Source: Okeania sp. SIO2C9
GTDB lineage: Bacteria > Cyanobacteriota > Cyanobacteriia > Cyanobacteriales > Microcoleaceae
DNA length: 64,000 nucleotides
Assembly: GCF_010672455.1 (NCBI RefSeq)
Contig: NZ_JAAHGO010000012.1
Span: 116,698 to 180,697, forward strand
Reading direction: 5' to 3'
Made by a program: the position numbers and the translations under genes. How positions within the stretch are numbered: the first letter of the stretch is position 1; the number at the start of each line of letters is the position of its first letter. The notes beneath the pieces were generated by a model that worked only from the letters and a program-made list of their open reading frames with translations, was not told where the DNA came from and searched no databases. Below are positions 37,129-46,000 of the stretch, piece after piece.

Positions 37129-37372
37129 TAAAGCGATCGCCTGGAGTAAGTTGGCTTTGAATTTCCGCAGGAATTTTTAACTGCTTGTCTTGGGTAACAT
37201 TAACTATAATTTATCGTTTCATAGATACTTCTAGTTGTTAATTTTATAATAATTATTGTGTCTCAGAAACTATTATGATTGTCAAATATGACAAGGAATT
37301 TTGTACCTCACGCTTTTTGGAAATTGCTATAATATTTTTAATAATTCAAATGTTCTTAAGGGAAAAATCACT

Positions 37373-38305
37373 ATGGATTTTGTTAGTCCCAAGGTTGATT
37401 ATGCTTTTAAAAAAATATTTGGTTCCGAGGAAAGCACAGAAATTTTAATCAGTTTCCTAAATGCCATAATTTATAATGGAGAAAAAACAATTGAGTCTTT
37501 AAGGATTATTAACCCTTTTAATCAGGGTCAAGTAATCAGTTTAAAGGATACCTATTTAGATATAAAAGCTGTTTTATTTGATGGTTCGGTTGTAGTTATT
37601 GAAATGCAAGTAGCATCGATGACTGGTTTTAGTAAGCGAGTCATGTACAATTTAATTAAAGGTTATGGCAACCAGTTAAAAACAGGAGATGATTATCTTC
37701 TACTACGTCCGGCAATAGCGGTAACAATTACAGATTTTATTTTCTTTAAAGATAAAAAAGTAGTAGATGTAATTAATTCTTTTGTGTTTAAACATGAAGA
37801 TAAAAACTGGAAATATCCCGATGTAGAATTGCGACTAATATTTGTGGAGTTACCGAAGTTTAAAAAAACTTTGGCCGAGTTAGAAACTTTGACAGAGAAG
37901 TGGATTTTCTTTCTTAAAGAAGCTGCTCGCTTAGATTATATTCCAGAGAATTTGGGAGTAGTTGCAGAAATTGAACAAGCTTTAAACATTGCTAATAAAA
38001 TTAACATGACACCAGAAGAGTTAGAAATGGTTGAGCGTCGGGCCATAGCATTGCAGGATCAAAGAGGACAAATAGCTTATGCAGAACAAGAAGGAGAAGC
38101 TAGGGGAAAAGTTGAAGGACGTCTATCTGAAGCGATCGCTTTTGTTATGCGTTTACTGAAAAAAAGATTTAAAGATATTCCCACTTCAATAAATAATCAA
38201 ATTGAAGATTTAGCTGTTGAAGAGTTGGAAAGTTTAGGAGAAGATTTGTTAGATTTCAACAGTCTAGAAGATTTGGAGAGTTGGTTAAATTCTCGCAACC
38301 CCTGA
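37373..38305 (+). CDS. Rpn/PD-(D/E)xK transposase-type nuclease with C-terminal DUF4351
   Basis: 310 residues from ATG 37373; a TTG 24 codons earlier is not supported. MDFVSPKVDYAFKKIFGSEE is the diagnostic start of the Rpn / PD-(D/E)XK nuclease transposase family, with KDTYLDIKAVLFDGSVVVIEMQ giving the Asp and Glu-x-Gln catalytic set. A central helical region and then FKDIPTSINNQIEDLAVEEL resemble DUF4351. Rpn proteins promote RecA-independent recombination in E. coli. It stands alone and is not part of an IS here. Confidence 0.88.
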   Translation: MDFVSPKVDYAFKKIFGSEESTEILISFLNAIIYNGEKTIESLRIINPFNQGQVISLKDTYLDIKAVLFDGSVVVIEMQVASMTGFSKRVMYNLIKGYGNQLKTGDDYLLLRPAIAVTITDFIFFKDKKVVDVINSFVFKHEDKNWKYPDVELRLIFVELPKFKKTLAELETLTEKWIFFLKEAARLDYIPENLGVVAEIEQALNIANKINMTPEELEMVERRAIALQDQRGQIAYAEQEGEARGKVEGRLSEAIAFVMRLLKKRFKDIPTSINNQIEDLAVEELESLGEDLLDFNSLEDLESWLNSRNP

Positions 38306-38500
38306 AAAGTTAAAAGTCAAAAGTCAAAAGTCAAAAGTTAAAAGTAAGATTTGATCGGTTCAAAACTTTCAATTCAAAAGTCAAATTATAAAAAGATGAA
38401 AAAGATGGCATACTCCTCAAGAGTCATCTTAAGATGACTTAAACTATTAGCCAAGGATTTCAATCCTTAGAGAGCCATATCATCCGCTTTACAATAATAG

Positions 38501-38839
38501 TTAATTTTGGGCAAATTCTGTATATTTCCTCAGATTAGGTGGGTGATATGCCAAAACAATATCTTGTGCTGGAACTCCTTTTTCTATTAATTGATCGGCG
38601 ATCGCTTCTTCAGTCCCATCATGTTGTACCCAGATTTTTCCATCAATAATATCGACATGAATAGCACAACCATAAATTCTGGTACTGTTATTTTTCCACC
38701 CTAAATTAACAAGTTGATAGTGGTCTCCTTCGTGGTCAAAAACAGTTTGACTTTTGATTGGGTCATTAGGAGAACGTAACTTAGCCCTTGCTGTTAGTAA
38801 TTTCTGAATTAATTGACGATATAAATCTAATTTATCCAT
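38501..38839 (-). CDS. xisI: XisI-family protein (second copy)
   Basis: 112 residues. MDKLDLYRQLIQKLLTARAK, YQLVNLGWKNNSTRIYGCAIHVDI and DIVLAYHPPNLRKYTEFAQN fit XisI. Only moderately similar to the copy at 34483, so it is not a recent duplicate. Its start overlaps the end of a broken xisH by 13 nt, the same arrangement as in the intact pair. It appears intact even though its partner is dead. Confidence 0.9.
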   Translation of the reverse strand: MDKLDLYRQLIQKLLTARAKLRSPNDPIKSQTVFDHEGDHYQLVNLGWKNNSTRIYGCAIHVDIIDGKIWVQHDGTEEAIADQLIEKGVPAQDIVLAYHPPNLRKYTEFAQN

Positions 38840-39679
38840 TGAGCGATCGCCTCCTTTTCAACATCATAAATAATTAAGGGAATTTGGTTACGATGAATTA
38901 CAGTTTGAATAAATGGATACTTGAAAAACCGCTTATAAATATCTAAAGGAACTGCTAAATAAAATCGTCTTTCTGCTTCTTGTTCTTCCAAAGCAATACG
39001 ATAATTTATGAATTTTCCAATCGCAGTGTGAACTCATAAATTGTTGAAGCTGCCAAAAAAGTTTTAATTTCAACAGCAATTTTTTCACCATTTTTTGTTG
39101 CAGCAATTAACTTTTCTGCACCTAAATCTATATAAAAATCAACAAATCCTAAATCAATACGATAGGGGTCTTCAATAATTAATAATTAATAATTAATAAT
39201 TAATAATTACCTCTTCTTTTCAAGGAGAGGATTGACTAAAAGGAAATTTTTTTCTTGTTTCTCCTTTAAAGGAGAGCCTTCAAGCCTTAATTATTCGGTG
39301 AGTAATTATCCAACCCTGATTCTCAAGAGCAGTTCTAAAATTAATAATTAATAATTAATAATTACCTCTCCTTGAAAAGAAGAGGATTGACTAAAAGGAA
39401 ATTTTTTTCTTGTTTCTCCTTTAAAGGAGAGCCTTCAAGCCTTAATTATTCGGTGAGTAATTATCCAACCCTGATTCTCAAGAGCAGTTCTAAAATTAAT
39501 AATTAATAATTAATAATTACCTCTCCTTGAAAAGAAGAGGATTGACTAAAAGGAAATTTTTTTCTTGTTTCTCCTTTAAAGGAGAGCCTTCAAGCCTTAA
39601 TTATTCGGTGAGTAATTATCCAACCCTGATTCTCAAGAGCAGTTCTAACAAGCTGATGAAAAATATCTTTTGCAGGCAT
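38827..39679 (-). pseudogene. xisH: xisH pseudogene, disrupted by a triplicated family E insertion and a frameshift
   Basis: Starts ATG at 39677-39679 (MPAKDIFHQLVRTALENQGW then IIT), where a family E element enters. After three tandem copies, coding sequence resumes EDPYRIDLGFVDFYIDLGAE through IAVEIKTFLAAST, then a one-base deletion in TTTCACAC (here TTCACAC, near 39035) shifts the frame. In the third frame it continues NYRIALEEQEAERRFYLAVP to AIAQWIN and stop. Restoring these two lesions gives a full XisH. Confidence 0.92.
39176..39650 (-). repeat. Tandem triplication of a family E element plus 38 bp of xisH
   Basis: AGTAATTATCCAACC recurs at 39301, 39456 and 39611, spacing 155 bp. Each unit is a ~117-bp module-free family E element and the same ~38-bp stretch of xisH. 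The insertion therefore came first and the block was then duplicated twice. The three copies are nearly identical. Confidence 0.93.
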
Positions 39680-40213
39680 TGTACCGTTTTAGGGAAGTTA
39701 AAATTCAAAAGTCATGCATTAAGATTTTATAGGCTCAAAACTTTGACTGATAACTGATAACTGATTTGTTGGGTTGCGCTAGGGCTTAACCCAACCTACA
39801 ATATAATAAATTATTAAATTAATTATAGCTTATGTCGGTGCAAAACCAAACAAAATTTAATCCACCATCTTTAGAAAAACACTTAAAAAATTACTTTGGT
39901 TATGATTCATTTCGCCCTGGGCAAAAACAAATTATTGAAACAGCACTTCAACAAACCGTTTCACGGAAGTTAAAAGTCAAAATTCAAAAGTCATGCATTA
40001 AGATTTTATAGACTCAAAACTTTGACTGATTTGTTGGGTTGCGCTGGCGCTTAACCCCACCCAGAATATAATAAATTATTAAATTAATTATCAAAATAAT
40101 TGGGTCTAAAACCCCGCCTTTTAAGGTGAAATATTTTTGGAGGGTGGCTCAAAATCCCCGTTACAAAAATAACTTATGACTTATGACTTCTGACTTCTAA
40201 CTTCATTAAAACT
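39680..40213. other. Duplicated upstream region of recQ
   Basis: Two copies of the recQ leader (AAAAGTCATGCATTAAGATT, then CTCAAAACTTTGACTGA, then GTTGGGTTGCGCT) start near 39705 and 39980. The second is followed by a TGGGTCTAAAACCCCGCC repeat (40101-40205) and the real recQ start. The recQ fragment lies between them. Confidence 0.7.
39832..39954 (+). pseudogene. Duplicated 5' fragment of recQ
   Basis: ATG at 39832 and ~41 codons nearly identical to the true recQ start (MSVQNQTKF..., SLEKHLKNYFGYDSFRPGQK, QIIETALQQ), ending where the sequence runs into the second copy of the leader (CCGTTTCACGG). Product of a tandem duplication of ~270 bp that spans the leader and start. Confidence 0.92.
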
Positions 40214-42409
40214 ATGTCGGTGCAAAACCAAACAAAACTTAATCAACCATCTTTAGAAAAACATCTAAAAAATTACTTTGGTTATGATTCATTTCGCCCT
40301 GGGCAAAAACAAATTATTGAAACAGCACTTCAACAGAAAGATATGCTAATTGTTATGCCTACTGGTGGGGGAAAATCTTTATGTTTTCAATTACCAGCTT
40401 TACTCAAACCAGGCTTAACAATAGTAGTATCTCCTCTCATTTCTTTGATGCAAGACCAAGTGGCAAGTTTACAAGATAATGGTATTGCTGCAACATTTTT
40501 AAATAGCAGTCTTGGAATGACAGAAACTCGCAAACGAGAAACAGATATTATGCAGGGCAAAATAAAACTTTTATATGTAGCTCCAGAGAGATTATTATCA
40601 GAGAGATTTTTACCATTTTTAGAGTTAATTAATGCTCAACAAGGTATCTCTACTTTTGCCATAGATGAAGCTCACTGTGTTTCAGAATGGGGTCACGATT
40701 TTCGCCCGGAATATCGACAGTTACAAATGTTACGAGAAAGTTATCCAGATGTGCCGATGATGGCTTTAACTGCTACGGCGACAAAACGAGTCCGGGGAGA
40801 TATTATTGCTCAATTAAATTTACAACAACCTTATATTCATATTGCTAGTTTTTTCCGTTCAAATTTATATTATGAAGTTCGTCAAAAAAGTAGTGCTAAA
40901 AATACTTTTGCTGAAACATTGCAGATAATTAGAAAACTTGGTGGTTCTGGAATAGTCTATTGTAATAGTCGAAAAAAAGTTGATGAAATTGCTTATAAAT
41001 TACGACAAAATCATGTATCTGCATTACCTTATCATGCTGGAATGGATGATGAGGAAAGAGCTATTAATCAAACTAAATTTATCCGAGATGATATTGATGT
41101 GATTGTGGCAACTGTGGCTTTTGGTATGGGTATTAATAAGCCAGATGTCAGATTTGTAATTCATTACGATCTGCCTAAAAATATCGAGAGTTATTATCAG
41201 GAAACTGGGAGAGCGGGTCGAGATGGGGAACCTGCTAAATGTACTCTATTTTTTAGTTATGGCGATAAGAAAAGTATTGAATATTTAATCGCTCAAAAAC
41301 TTGATGAACAAGAACAAAGAATTGGTTATCAACAGTTAAGGCGAATTCTTGATTATGCAGATGCTACTGAATGTCGTCACCGAATTTTATTAGGCTACTT
41401 TGGTGAAGATTTGCCCGAAAATTGTGGAAATTGTGATAACTGTAAATATCCCAAACCAATAGAGGATTGGACTATTGAGGCAATGAAGTTTTTGTCCTGT
41501 GTGGCGAGAACTAAAGAACGGTTTGGTATGAATCATATTATTGATGTTTTAAGAGGTTCTAAAAGTCAGAAAGTTTTAGATAAAAAACATGACAAACTTT
41601 CTACTTATGCTATTGGTAAAGATAGAAGTGCTGATGAATGGAAACATTTAGCAAAATCTCTCTTACATCAAGGTTTAATGGATGAAACAACTGATGGTTA
41701 TTCAGTGTTGAAACTTAATCAAAATAGTTGGGATGTAATGGGGCGAAGAAAAAAGGTAGAAATTGCCATAGAAAAGAAACGTAAAATTGAAAAAACTACT
41801 ACTTCTTTAGCCGCAGATGAACAAAGATTATTTGAAGAATTGCGAGCATTGCGGAAACGAATTGCTGATGAAGAAAATGTGCCTCCTTATGTAGTTTTTC
41901 AAGATACAACATTACAACAAATGGCACAGAAACGACCTCAAACTTTGGATGAATTTATGAATATTTCTGGAGTAGGTAGTCGGAAACAAGATAAGTATGG
42001 TAAAAAGTTTATTCAAGCTATTAGAAATTATTGTGCAGAGTCTGGTTTACCTACTAATTCAGAACCTATTCGAGAATTAGCAAAAGTTGTAGATAACGTT
42101 CCTTCTTTTACTCAAATAGAAACATTAGAATTGCATAAACAAGGATTAAGTATTGATGCTATTGCTAATCAAAGAGGAATAAGTTCTGGCACAGTTGCTG
42201 GTCATTTAGCCGAATTAATAGAAAAAGACCAACCAGTAGATATTGATAAATTAGTAACACCCGAACATCAAGAAAAAATTATTGCTGCAATAGAAGAAGT
42301 AGGAGATGGAGCATTAAAACCTATTTATGAATATTTACAAGAACGTTATAATTATAATGAAATTAAATTAGTTAGAGCATATTGGCGGAGCGATCGCTTA
42401 GATTTTTAG
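40214..42409 (+). CDS. recQ: ATP-dependent DNA helicase RecQ
   Basis: 731 residues. Superfamily 2 motifs: Q-motif FRPGQKQII, Walker A VMPTGGGKS (~residues 47-55), DEAH box FAIDEAHCVSEWGHDFRPEY, SAT-like ALTATATKRV, and motif VI YYQETGRAGRDGEPA. A zinc-binding domain CRHRILLGYFGEDLPENCGNCDNC and a winged helix follow, then an HRDC domain (PQTLDEFMNISGVGSRKQDK). A C-terminal extension with an HTH-like stretch (LHKQGLSIDAIANQRGISSG) is typical of a subset of RecQ proteins. It unwinds DNA in recombination and fork repair. The upstream leader is duplicated. Confidence 0.96.
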   Translation: MSVQNQTKLNQPSLEKHLKNYFGYDSFRPGQKQIIETALQQKDMLIVMPTGGGKSLCFQLPALLKPGLTIVVSPLISLMQDQVASLQDNGIAATFLNSSLGMTETRKRETDIMQGKIKLLYVAPERLLSERFLPFLELINAQQGISTFAIDEAHCVSEWGHDFRPEYRQLQMLRESYPDVPMMALTATATKRVRGDIIAQLNLQQPYIHIASFFRSNLYYEVRQKSSAKNTFAETLQIIRKLGGSGIVYCNSRKKVDEIAYKLRQNHVSALPYHAGMDDEERAINQTKFIRDDIDVIVATVAFGMGINKPDVRFVIHYDLPKNIESYYQETGRAGRDGEPAKCTLFFSYGDKKSIEYLIAQKLDEQEQRIGYQQLRRILDYADATECRHRILLGYFGEDLPENCGNCDNCKYPKPIEDWTIEAMKFLSCVARTKERFGMNHIIDVLRGSKSQKVLDKKHDKLSTYAIGKDRSADEWKHLAKSLLHQGLMDETTDGYSVLKLNQNSWDVMGRRKKVEIAIEKKRKIEKTTTSLAADEQRLFEELRALRKRIADEENVPPYVVFQDTTLQQMAQKRPQTLDEFMNISGVGSRKQDKYGKKFIQAIRNYCAESGLPTNSEPIRELAKVVDNVPSFTQIETLELHKQGLSIDAIANQRGISSGTVAGHLAELIEKDQPVDIDKLVTPEHQEKIIAAIEEVGDGALKPIYEYLQERYNYNEIKLVRAYWRSDRLDF

Positions 42410-42420
42410 TAAAAATAGCC

Positions 42421-42489
42421 GTTCGTAGTAGGGCTTTAGCCCCGTTCGTAGTAGGGCTTTAGCCCCGTTCGTAGTAGGGCTTTAGCCCT
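42421..42489 (+). repeat. Three tandem 23-bp units
   Basis: Units at 42421, 42444 and 42467, each with GTTCGTAGTAGGGCTTTAGC. The inverted form (GGGCTAAAGCCCAACTACG) occurs twice at 42971 and 43008, the latter overlapping the end of the NTPase gene, and near 14844. Confidence 0.92.
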
Positions 42490-42529
42490 TTAATCTGAAA
42501 TCCAGTGATACAATTGTCTACTGCTTCAT

Positions 42530-42665
42530 AAAACTGATACAAAGCGTCACATAACGTGACAAATTGATGTTTACTTCCTGCTGTACGGACGTTGCATGCA
42601 ACGTCCCTAAGGCCGTCGGCGGTTACTCATCCACAGGCATTGACGGTCAAGCCAACCGCATCTTT
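42530..42665 (+). repeat. Dispersed ~150-bp repeat (second copy)
   Basis: CTGCTTCATAAAACTGATAC to CCACAGGCATTGACGGTCAA, matching 14351-14497. It carries GGACGTTGCATGCAACGTCC at the spot where the first copy has another palindrome. The rest of the 42410-43013 spacer shows no gene. Confidence 0.75.
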
Positions 42666-43013
42666 ACACTCTATACTTACATTTAAGTCTTTGTCAATTA
42701 ACATAACTAAAAAAGCCTTCAAACCCTTACTACGCCCTTTCTAGTAGGGAGCGGGATTTCTAGAGAGGTCTATGTCTATATAGATAGACTGCCAGAAATG
42801 CTTAAGCAGCGATTAGTGCAGAAGATGCAAATTTCACCCTCGTTACTACTTGTCTGTGAGAACTAGCGTATTATGTCGCGCTCCGTATCGCAAATTGTTA
42901 ACTAAGTCGAAACTCTATACTTCCTTCCCTTTCTCAATCTTCATTCCTGGGTCTTCCGTCGGTCTTAAAGAGGGCTAAAGCCCAACTACGAGCGGAACAG
43001 AACGGAAAGAGGG

Positions 43014-44153
43014 CTAAAGCCCAACTACGAACAGATCCCTATTCCCCACTACCCAACGCCGAAATAGTTCCACTGCAAACCGCAAATTGCCCTCAGTTTC
43101 GATAATGACATCGTGGCGAGCAAGAGTTTCAAGAGCATCATTTAATATACTTTCTTCTAAACCTGTAATTTCCTGGATAGTGGCACGACTACAACCTTCT
43201 GGATAGTGAGCTAAACCTCTAAGAATATCTTGCTGTCCCGGTGCATCTTGAGCCGCTTGACCCCAAACTCCTGTGAAATAATAACGCCCATTCTGGAATA
43301 GTTCATTTTGATGAATAATGGCTTCCACATCTGCAACAGTAAAGACTGACTCTCGTGGTCTTCCCTGCTCAAACATCTGGTCGTTGTAGCGACGGACAAG
43401 TAAAAATCCCAGTAGTTGTACTAGGTAGGGTTGTCCGAATGTTAGGTCGTAAATGCGATCCATTGCTTCTGGTTCGTAGGTGAGCAGGAAGTCTGGGTTG
43501 GGGTTAGCAAGGAGTTGCCTGGTTGTTGCTCTATTCAAAAAACCGACGCGGATGGGAATTACGCTGGCAAAAAATGGCTGAAAGTAATCTTCTGTCATTT
43601 CTTCAAGAGTGTGCAACCCCGCGAAGGCAAAGGCAATTTTCGGACTCATCTGCACAAACCCCCGCAATACTGCCATGAAGTTAGGGGGGAGCTGTTGGGC
43701 GTTAATTAGTTTTTCAATTTCTTCAAATTCATCCAGGGCAATAATTAAGCGTTTGTTGTCTAATTTTTTAATTGCCTGTTGTAAGTAGAGTTTAAAGGTT
43801 CGTTGGGGAAGTTTCAGGAGTTCGTCTGTGTCTGGAGGGGGAAAGCTGAGAGCTTCTGAAATTTCATCACTTATGGCTAAAAATACCTCACCCATTCCCT
43901 CGGAAATAGCTGCTAAATTTTGGAGGTTGACATAAACAACTTGAATATCTGAACCGGAATAGTTAGCAACATTCCGTAGAATAGATGTTTTTCCCATGCG
44001 ACGATGACCGAAGAGAACAACAGACTGTAGCTGAGAATTCATTACCCACAGTTCCTTAAGCTCTCTCATAATATCTTCCCGAACCAGAAATAAGTTGCCC
44101 TCTACAGGGTCGCCAATGAAATAGGGATTTTCTATAGGTTTAGTAATAGACAT
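43014..44153 (-). CDS. P-loop NTPase (AAA/STAND-like) with winged helix
   Basis: 379 residues. FGHRRMGKTSILRNV at ~48-62 is Walker A; LIIALDEFEEIEKL is Walker B; AFAFAGLHTLEEM fits the sensor-1 strand. The C-terminal ~70 residues (YPEGCSRATIQEITGLEESI, LETLARHDVIIETEG) form a winged helix. Close to the AAA-like/ORC-type fold used in STAND signalling proteins. ATG lies inside the end of the upstream membrane protein gene (14-nt overlap), so the two are coupled. The last residues FVVGL and the stop come from a GGGCTAAAGCCC repeat. Role unknown. Confidence 0.82.
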   Translation of the reverse strand: MSITKPIENPYFIGDPVEGNLFLVREDIMRELKELWVMNSQLQSVVLFGHRRMGKTSILRNVANYSGSDIQVVYVNLQNLAAISEGMGEVFLAISDEISEALSFPPPDTDELLKLPQRTFKLYLQQAIKKLDNKRLIIALDEFEEIEKLINAQQLPPNFMAVLRGFVQMSPKIAFAFAGLHTLEEMTEDYFQPFFASVIPIRVGFLNRATTRQLLANPNPDFLLTYEPEAMDRIYDLTFGQPYLVQLLGFLLVRRYNDQMFEQGRPRESVFTVADVEAIIHQNELFQNGRYYFTGVWGQAAQDAPGQQDILRGLAHYPEGCSRATIQEITGLEESILNDALETLARHDVIIETEGNLRFAVELFRRWVVGNRDLFVVGL

Positions 44154-45660
44154 CTCCGAAATTTGTAGCAGTGCTTTCTAAAGCTTCTTCCCAAGTTTGA
44201 GCAATATCGACAATTAAACCTCTTTCTGCTTGGGGAAGTTTATCAGCATCATCTAGAATTTCTTTTAATTGACCTATAGCTATAGCAAGGGGAAATCCAC
44301 GAGCTGACTTTGAGGTAGCTTTTACAATAAGTTGCGTATATTCAACAACGCGACACAAACCTTTGAGTGCTTCCCAGGTCGTGGGACGTAGATGAGGTTC
44401 AGGTGGAAAGTTGGGAATTTGTACTTCGGCAATGGCATCAGGAGATGTTGCTGTTTGAAATTGAGTTAGGATTTGAGCTAGTAGAAACATTTCCTCGCTG
44501 TAGATGTAGAAAAGAGAGCGTACTTTTTCAAATGCTGCTGTCGCTTTTTCGGGTTTCTGTTTGTAGAGATGCCAGAAACCTGTAGAAACTTCATTAGATA
44601 CAGACATAACAAGTTTCCAGTCATAGGGATTTTCTGCTAGTTGAGCAACTCGCTCAACAATCTGTCGTTGAGGAAGTTCTGCTAAAACCTGATTGATAGC
44701 ATTAACAACCGGGGTAGATTGTGAGCTATATCTTAAAAGTTGATCGATGTTTTCTAAAGCTACTTGCCAATCTTTTCTCAACCAAAATTTGATCTGATTT
44801 GTCAGTAAAGGTAGAGGAATAGGAGTGATTCGAGGTATCAGAAAACTAGGATTATGAATAGATATCAAGTATAGTGGTATCCCAATTAACCAGTTTTCTG
44901 GGCGCAAAATCGCCAAGCCCAACGCCACGGGGAACACCACGCCCAAAGCCACGCCGGACATCACGCCGGACTTCACACCGAAGGTTATGGCGAAAATTAC
45001 ACTGAATGTCACACTGGCATTTATAATGGTATTCACAGTTTTGACTACACTTTCTGCCATGCCTCCCGAAAAGTAGGGTGCCACACCTCCTACCACACCA
45101 AACTCCACACTTCCTGCTACGCCGAGCGCCACGCCTAACACCGCACTTCCCGCTGCAACCCTCACTACCCCTTCCGGAAAGTTAAGCGCTATGTAGAGCG
45201 CCATGTCGAGCGCTACGCCTAACACCACGCCTAACACCACGGCCTCCGCTACGCGTTTCGCCACGTCTCCCGGAAGGTCGAACACCATGCTGAACACCAT
45301 GGCTCCCACTACACCTCCCGCCACAGGAAACCAATCAATCATAGAATTTGTTCGCAGCAGCAATACACAAAATAAATAGGGAACACAAACAGTCAAAATT
45401 AATCCCTGAAACCATAATTTCAATTGGTTAGGATGCTGGAACAAAAATTCTAGCTTACTTTTCCAGGTTGTTTGTTTCGCTAAACCTTCTCCCCCCCCGT
45501 AATTTTCCACATACCACCGCAACGCCTGGGGAAAGAAAAACACCCAATACAACAACCGCAAATAATCCAAAGGATTCCAAATAGATAGAGGTCGCTTCAA
45601 TTGTGGTGCTAGATCCAGACGGGGAACAGAATCGTTGTTTTTTTTCATTATTGTTGGCAA
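44140..45660 (-). CDS. Glycine-rich membrane protein with tetrapeptide repeats, partner of the NTPase
   Basis: 506 residues. After a cytoplasmic N-terminus (~1-90) and a first span (LILTVCVPYLFCVLLL), residues ~110-270 are runs of G-V-x-x units, for example GVKSGVMSGVALGVVF, VVLGVVLGVALDMALYIAL. The DNA repeats every 12 bp there (CACGCCGGACAT type). Such G-x3 spacing resembles glycine-zipper packing of membrane helices. The C-terminal ~220 residues are soluble and helical (IDQLLRYSSQ, KPEKATAAFEKVRSLF, a TPR-like look). I do not recognise a named family. Overlap with the NTPase start implies a membrane-linked NTPase complex. Confidence 0.75.
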   Translation of the reverse strand: MPTIMKKNNDSVPRLDLAPQLKRPLSIWNPLDYLRLLYWVFFFPQALRWYVENYGGGEGLAKQTTWKSKLEFLFQHPNQLKLWFQGLILTVCVPYLFCVLLLRTNSMIDWFPVAGGVVGAMVFSMVFDLPGDVAKRVAEAVVLGVVLGVALDMALYIALNFPEGVVRVAAGSAVLGVALGVAGSVEFGVVGGVAPYFSGGMAESVVKTVNTIINASVTFSVIFAITFGVKSGVMSGVALGVVFPVALGLAILRPENWLIGIPLYLISIHNPSFLIPRITPIPLPLLTNQIKFWLRKDWQVALENIDQLLRYSSQSTPVVNAINQVLAELPQRQIVERVAQLAENPYDWKLVMSVSNEVSTGFWHLYKQKPEKATAAFEKVRSLFYIYSEEMFLLAQILTQFQTATSPDAIAEVQIPNFPPEPHLRPTTWEALKGLCRVVEYTQLIVKATSKSARGFPLAIAIGQLKEILDDADKLPQAERGLIVDIAQTWEEALESTATNFGDVYY

Positions 45661-46000
45661 ATAGGTTATAAAATTAATAGAATTAGGACTTACGCAGATA
45701 AGCTATATATAGTGGTAAAAACTATTGGCCAATAGTCTTGGCACTCTATAAATAGTGCCTTTGCGTAAGTCCTGAGAATAAGACTTATATCAAATCTGGA
45801 TAATTTGTTATTATAGTCATTGCGACTGGAACGCAGTGGAAGGAAGCAATCTCAGAGGTATCGAGAGATTGCCTCGCTGCCGCTCGCAATGACAGAATTA
45901 CATTTTTTTGGGAGTTTGAGATTGCTTTCCTGACGGAATGCTGCGCAAACGCTGCCGTTTGCTATCGCAAAGCTGCGCTAACGCAATGACAGAACTACTT
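45661..46000. other. Spacer with a MITE and REP-like sequence
   Basis: Contains the AGGACTTACGCA element (45685-45773) and, from 45819, GTCATTGCGACTGGAACGC ... CTCGCAATGAC, the REP-type palindrome found in many genomes, twice in tandem (45819-45893 and 45900-45990). The second is split by the small GACGGAATGCTGCGCAAACG repeat. Confidence 0.7.
45685..45773. mobile_element. 89-bp MITE-like element with AGGACTTACGCA ends
   Basis: Ends AGGACTTACGCA and TGCGTAAGTCCT, perfect 12-bp inverted repeats apart from one flanking base. The core ACTATTGGCCAATAGT is a palindrome. A longer relative with the same ends is at 61040-61151. Confidence 0.88.
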
